From: Lineus longissimus | Taxonomy: Eukaryota; Nemertea; Pilidiophora; Heteronemertea; Lineidae | NCBI RefSeq assembly: GCF_910592395.1 | Contig: NC_088324.1 | Location: 7,032,953 to 7,096,952, forward strand | Length of the DNA stretch: 64,000 bases | Reading direction: 5' to 3' | Part shown: piece after piece, positions 60,080 through 64,000 of the stretch | Layout of the letters: every line of letters starts with the position of its first letter | Position numbering within the stretch: the first letter of the stretch is position 1 | Notes under the pieces: generated by a model | What the model was told of the DNA's origin: nothing | Seen by the model: the letters and a program-made list of their open reading frames with translations, nothing else | Databases searched by the model: none | Translations under genes and position numbers: made by a program

Positions 60080-60475
60080 CCATCACCTATCCCATCATCC
60101 CACCTCCCTGTCAAGAGTAGGATCATCTTCAAAGTCCTGCTCTTGTGTTTCAAGGCCAGATGTGGTTCCACTCCTGAATACCTGTCTTGCTGCCTCAAGA
60201 ACCACTCCAGTGTGCGTCCTACCAGGTTGTCCTGCTCAGAGCTTTTCATTGTCCCTCGAACAAAATCTCGGTATGGTGACAGAAGCTTCTCTGTTGCAGG
60301 TCCCAAACTCTGGTACCAACTCCCAGCCCCCATCAGATCAATCACTAATCTGATGCAATTCAAGTCCGCCCTAAAGTCCTGGCTATTTTTCATGTAGGTG
60401 TTTTTCTTGCGCTTTGAGCAGGACAACCTGGAAGGGCGCACTACAAATCATGTATTGTATTGTATTGTATTGTAT
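60080..60475 (+). mobile_element. 5'-truncated non-LTR retrotransposon (LINE) 3' end
   Basis: The frame 60041-60397 contains the typical C-terminal end of LINE reverse-transcriptase polyproteins (PVKSRIIFKVLLLCFKA, TPEYLS, GDRSFSVAGPKLWYQLP, FKSALKSWLF). After the stop there is a short 3' tail ('gcgctttgagca...ggaagggcgc') ending in about five copies of ATTGT (60452-60474). CR1/L2/Jockey-like elements end this way. The rest of the element is missing. The true 5' limit is uncertain. Confidence 0.85.
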
Positions 60476-60884
60476 CATTGTAACAGCCGTGGCCCGATTC
60501 AATTGTCTGTATTGAAACAGGACCGAACGGGACAATTTACGAGGGAGGTCGAGATCAGGGAGTTATCACGGATCTGCATACGTATGCGGATAGAAATGTA
60601 TCCAAACCCGTCACCTTTCAACGGAGTTTTATCCGTATACGCAGAATGATCCGCAACGAGTCGCTGTTCTCCCATCTCCCTTATTTAGCTCCGTAAACAA
60701 GCAGAGTACAATACATGTACAATATTATAGTACGATTGTTAGTTCTAAGAATCCTTAAGAACCTTGTTAACATTGTGCATGCTAAGTACACAGAATGAAA
60801 AATAGTTAACTAAAAATATTATAAGATTCTTATCAAGCTTCACAACCTTGTGTATATAGCACAAATATTTTCGGGCGAGGCGAT

Positions 60885-60906
60885 GGGGGGGGGGGGGGGG
60901 GGGGGG
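60885..60906 (+). repeat. Run of 22 G
   Basis: Long homopolymer in intergenic DNA. Like the other G and C runs here, its length may be unreliable in an assembly. Confidence 0.85.
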
Positions 60907-62430
60907 TCATTAAAGACTGCTTCACTGGTTCGAATGCAACATTATCCGACCTCCTCATCATGAGAAGACTATTCAAAATCGGGTAGTATTAGTGCAATCT
61001 ACCCGACCAAGATTATGTTTCAACGGCGGATCGAATTCGGGGACAAACATCTTATGAAGGTAACATGAATAACCTTTCTCAGTAAACGTACACCACTTGA
61101 CAAAAAAAGTTGGCTAATTGGAAATGACATTTCGTCATAATGTATCAGTGGGCTGACTGAACGTCCCTACCCGATGTGCGCTCGCATAGCGCGAAACGTT
61201 GTTCGCGCCAGGTGTTGTGCGTGCTGAAATATCGATCGACGTGTTTTTTACTGTCTATAAAGAGACGAAACAACTTTGAAAAAATGTGTCAAAAACTTTC
61301 CAAAAAAAGTACCCGTGAAACAGAAGAAGAACAAACGAATGTGGTAAAAAAACGCCCAGTCCTTTATTTTAAGATCGCATCAATAAAATCAGTTTCGTGC
61401 TGGGACGTCCTAGTTCTGTTGTGAGGGACGCGAGTCTGTGAATAGTGAACAGCAGAGGTTGGAAGAGCATCCCTGTATCACGAAAGATTAGGTCAGTGCA
61501 GCCCTTCCAAGATTTAACTTTCACGTATCATTACAATGTTGCCCGAGTGCTTACATTTTCGAGTGTTTCTGTTTCTGAGTGTTTCCCCTAGTTGTTTGAG
61601 AACACTGAATGAAAGATTAACACGTTTTTCTGCGTTTCCCCCTATTAAAAGTCATCGTCCTTCTAGGTGTATATCATTACACGGCCATATAGGGAACAAC
61701 CACTGCTGTTGCACCGATTTAATATTGTTAAGAGCTTCTTGACGCAAGGGCCCAACGCGCCGCGTAGCGGCAAAAAAGCGAAGCTGGCGAAACATTTATA
61801 ACGGGTCACCGTCAATTATTATTGGACTTATAGCGCATTTACGGGGTTGCAACTATTAATGCTTTAAAGTGTCACCAGGAAAGAAAAGCATGCGACCTAA
61901 CGCCGATCTATTTGTATAAAGTGATAATTGGAAATGGTGATATAGTAGGAAATATCAATAAAATAATCATTCCATGTCGTCTTTTGAGGGCATTTTTGAT
62001 TGTAAAAAATATATGTGTACGTCACCGGAGTCTCTGCAATGATAATTTTATCACAGCAGTCTCGCGCAAGTAGAAGTTCTTTACCTATTAGTTCTTCACT
62101 TATTAGTCTCAATGTCTGGCGCAAAGCCAGACGTTTTCCATTACGATTTCGCTACTATGTTTGACAAGAAGGAGCAGTGCGCGAGATATGCTAATGAGCA
62201 GACTTCCCTCGCTTGAGTTTCGGAAGAATGTTCCATATCGCGCTAAGCTGACCACTGCTGACCATGACAGGCGTGCATTGGACTGGTACAGGTTGGAACT
62301 GAACATTGAATATGCTGGTGGTGACGGTCGTGACTGATGCAGTATCCTTGGACTTGTCCACAGCATCGTTCAATCATTGCTCTCTGAGCTGCCTTGATTC
62401 TGTACTTACCCAAATACTGAGACCAAATGC

Positions 62431-62500
62431 CTGTTGACTGTGCTTTAAGAGAGACTGGCGCCATGCCTAGTCTCTCTTAAAGCACAGCCACAGTCAACAG
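62431..62500. repeat. 70-bp palindrome
   Basis: 'ctgttgactgtgctttaagagagact' pairs with 'agtctctcttaaagcacagccacagtcaacag' around a loop of about 12 bases; the right arm has a few extra bases. No element ends or target duplication identified. Confidence 0.75.
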
Positions 62501-63199
62501 ATACCAACCCCCTCAGACTCAGAAACCACAAACGCCCAACCCTTCCTGCTACCTTAATACTTCTGGATTAGCAGAGGATATGATTAAGACCTTTCCAAAG
62601 AAAAAAAAATAAAACAGAGAAAAATGTTGTCAATATCTCTTTCATCGTTCACAAACACTGAGAGGAGGCACCCAATAAAGTTACACCGGTATAAGATTGG
62701 ATTCCCTAGCCTAAGATAGTGTGTCTCGGGAATAAATGAGTCTAACCCACTCTGCATTTAAAGTCTGGCTGAGTGTCTGTTTTAGTTTCTTGTTGAACCA
62801 TGTTGTTATCCTTAATCCGTCAACATGCAATAGGGATGGACTTTTCCATTGGGGACATTTTAGTCTGCTCCACTGGTCATCCCTCTTTTCTCATAGTCCA
62901 TTATTAAACAGAACGGCATAGCAAGATTTTCTTTTCTGTCTGCTGAGCCGTATTTTTGTCCAATATGTCAGTACCTTATAAACTGAATCGTGTATTCCGT
63001 GCCCCATACTTTTCCCTAAAGATTCTGGCAGTTTCGAGAGTTACATGTAAATTCCGACCTTCACTGACACTATTGTTAATGATATTCATTCTGGCTTGTC
63101 ACGTCTAACACTAATTTGTTCGACTTGAAATTCGTCTTTCGCATACGTATTAGTTCATACGTGCCTTTCATGTTATATGTCCTCATCATGGTAATAATA

Positions 63200-63464
63200 C
63201 ACTCTTAAAATGTAACAGTAAGAACAACTAATTTGGTAGTCCCTGTTGAACCAACTATGGAATTGGTAAAAATTAACCATTAAATAGTTATTCTGTCTAT
63301 AAACAAGTAGTAAAAGCTACTATTAAAATGGTTATTAATAAGCACTATTTTGATATTTAAACAGCCGATTTAACAGTCGGTGCAATGCATGTAGGAACTA
63401 CCAAAGCGGTTGAAAATTACGAATGAATATAGTTTTTTTTTCACTCATCAATTTTAAGAGCGTG
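63200..63464. mobile_element. 265-bp TA-flanked MITE
   Basis: Begins CACTCTTAAAAT and ends ATTTTAAGAGCGTG, with TA at 63198-63199 and 63465-63466. Further inside, 'tttggtagtccct' pairs with 'aggaactaccaaa'. The ends look like TA-targeting Tc1/mariner-type non-autonomous elements. Confidence 0.7.
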
Positions 63465-64000
63465 TACGTATGGGTCAAGTAAACCAAAGCCAAAAGCTCA
63501 AGTGTGGCGATTTTACTGATACGCCCTGTAGTTTCCCATTGGGTAAGTCAGTTTTTGGTCCAATTGCTACCTCAGTATAGAGAGGTTCCAATAATGCACA
63601 TCCCTTTTAAAACAGTAACCTTTTTTTGGCAAGCCAATTTTTCCCTGGGCAAAATCCAAAAATTGCGGAAATATAGTGGCTCAGATATAATACTGACATT
63701 CGTTTTCACAAAATCCTGTCAACAAAACTTAATTGAAGGAAGGTTTTAGAGAATGAATTCAGAAATAGGTGGCAGCACTGGTTGATCAGGTTTTTGCCAC
63801 CTTTCATCGAGTAGCTAAACTAAAATAACAGCGTCCTTGCCAAGGTGCGACCGGCGTTTGTTTAAAACAAAATAGACGTCTATCGGGATAGGCCTGAATT
63901 CCTGTAACGGAGAGGCAAACGGTATAATAACGAAAAGTATTATGTGTGTGGGATGCTTTTACTGATTTAATTCAACTATGTAGCTCTCCTGGTCGTTTGA

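Larger units (their letters stand above)
60476..64000. other. Right end of window, no gene recognised
   Basis: Contains a run of 22 G (60885-60906), a 70-bp palindrome (62431-62500) and a 265-bp TA-flanked element (63200-63464). The short open frames have no recognisable domains. Confidence 0.5.

Noticed and set aside
60007-60441. Minus-strand frame of 144 residues over the LINE fragment
   Set aside because: Antisense shadow; the plus frame carries the recognisable reverse-transcriptase C-terminal motifs.

Overview
The window is animal genomic DNA. Genes are split by GT-AG introns with matching phases, and the readable products are metazoan: POMT1, LDL-receptor class A repeats, an SLC16-type transporter and rhodopsin-like GPCRs. 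Compact introns, tandem segmental duplication, many short inverted-repeat elements and frequent 'aggccta' and 'tacatgta' words suggest a marine invertebrate, perhaps a deuterostome (echinoderm, hemichordate or cephalochordate). The sequence alone does not fix the phylum.

Layout. (1) Copy A of a segmental duplication occupies 1-17563 and may start before the window. It carries an SLC16-like transporter (262-4536, +), a convergent secreted LDLa-repeat protein (5266-9306, -) and a three-exon secreted cysteine-rich peptide gene (12925-15301, +). (2) 17564-19540 is a scrambled, decayed third copy: unit positions about 10911-11931 joined to about 4886-6268, including a broken LDLa exon. (3) 19570-25091 holds the last ten exons of POMT1 (+). 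The catalytic N-terminal half is not in the window, and the homology break lies only 29 bp before the first exon seen. (4) 25092-28389 has no convincing gene and contains hairpin repeats. (5) Copy B occupies 28390-46341 and repeats the whole three-gene cassette in the same order and orientation, with all three genes intact. (6) 46342-64000 is outside the duplication. It contains two single-exon orphan GPCRs (47005-47991, -; 53468-54556, +), a 68-bp minisatellite split by a 907-bp TA-flanked foldback element, a truncated LINE and other small repeats.

The most interesting item is the cysteine-rich peptide gene. Its three exons (67, 28 and 148 nt; phases 1 and 2) only become visible when joined. 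Exon 1 is a signal peptide, the 28-nt microexon carries a furin-type RSKR site, and exon 3 carries six cysteines. Between copies A and B, by eye, 11 of 12 coding differences change the protein (8 of 80 residues) while every cysteine is kept. The two neighbouring cassette genes differ at only about 3 of 540 and 2 of 597 residues. This suggests diversifying selection on a secreted effector or signalling peptide of a family I do not recognise.

All alignments here were made by eye. Exon boundaries rest on splice signals, phase agreement and family similarity, not on transcript data.
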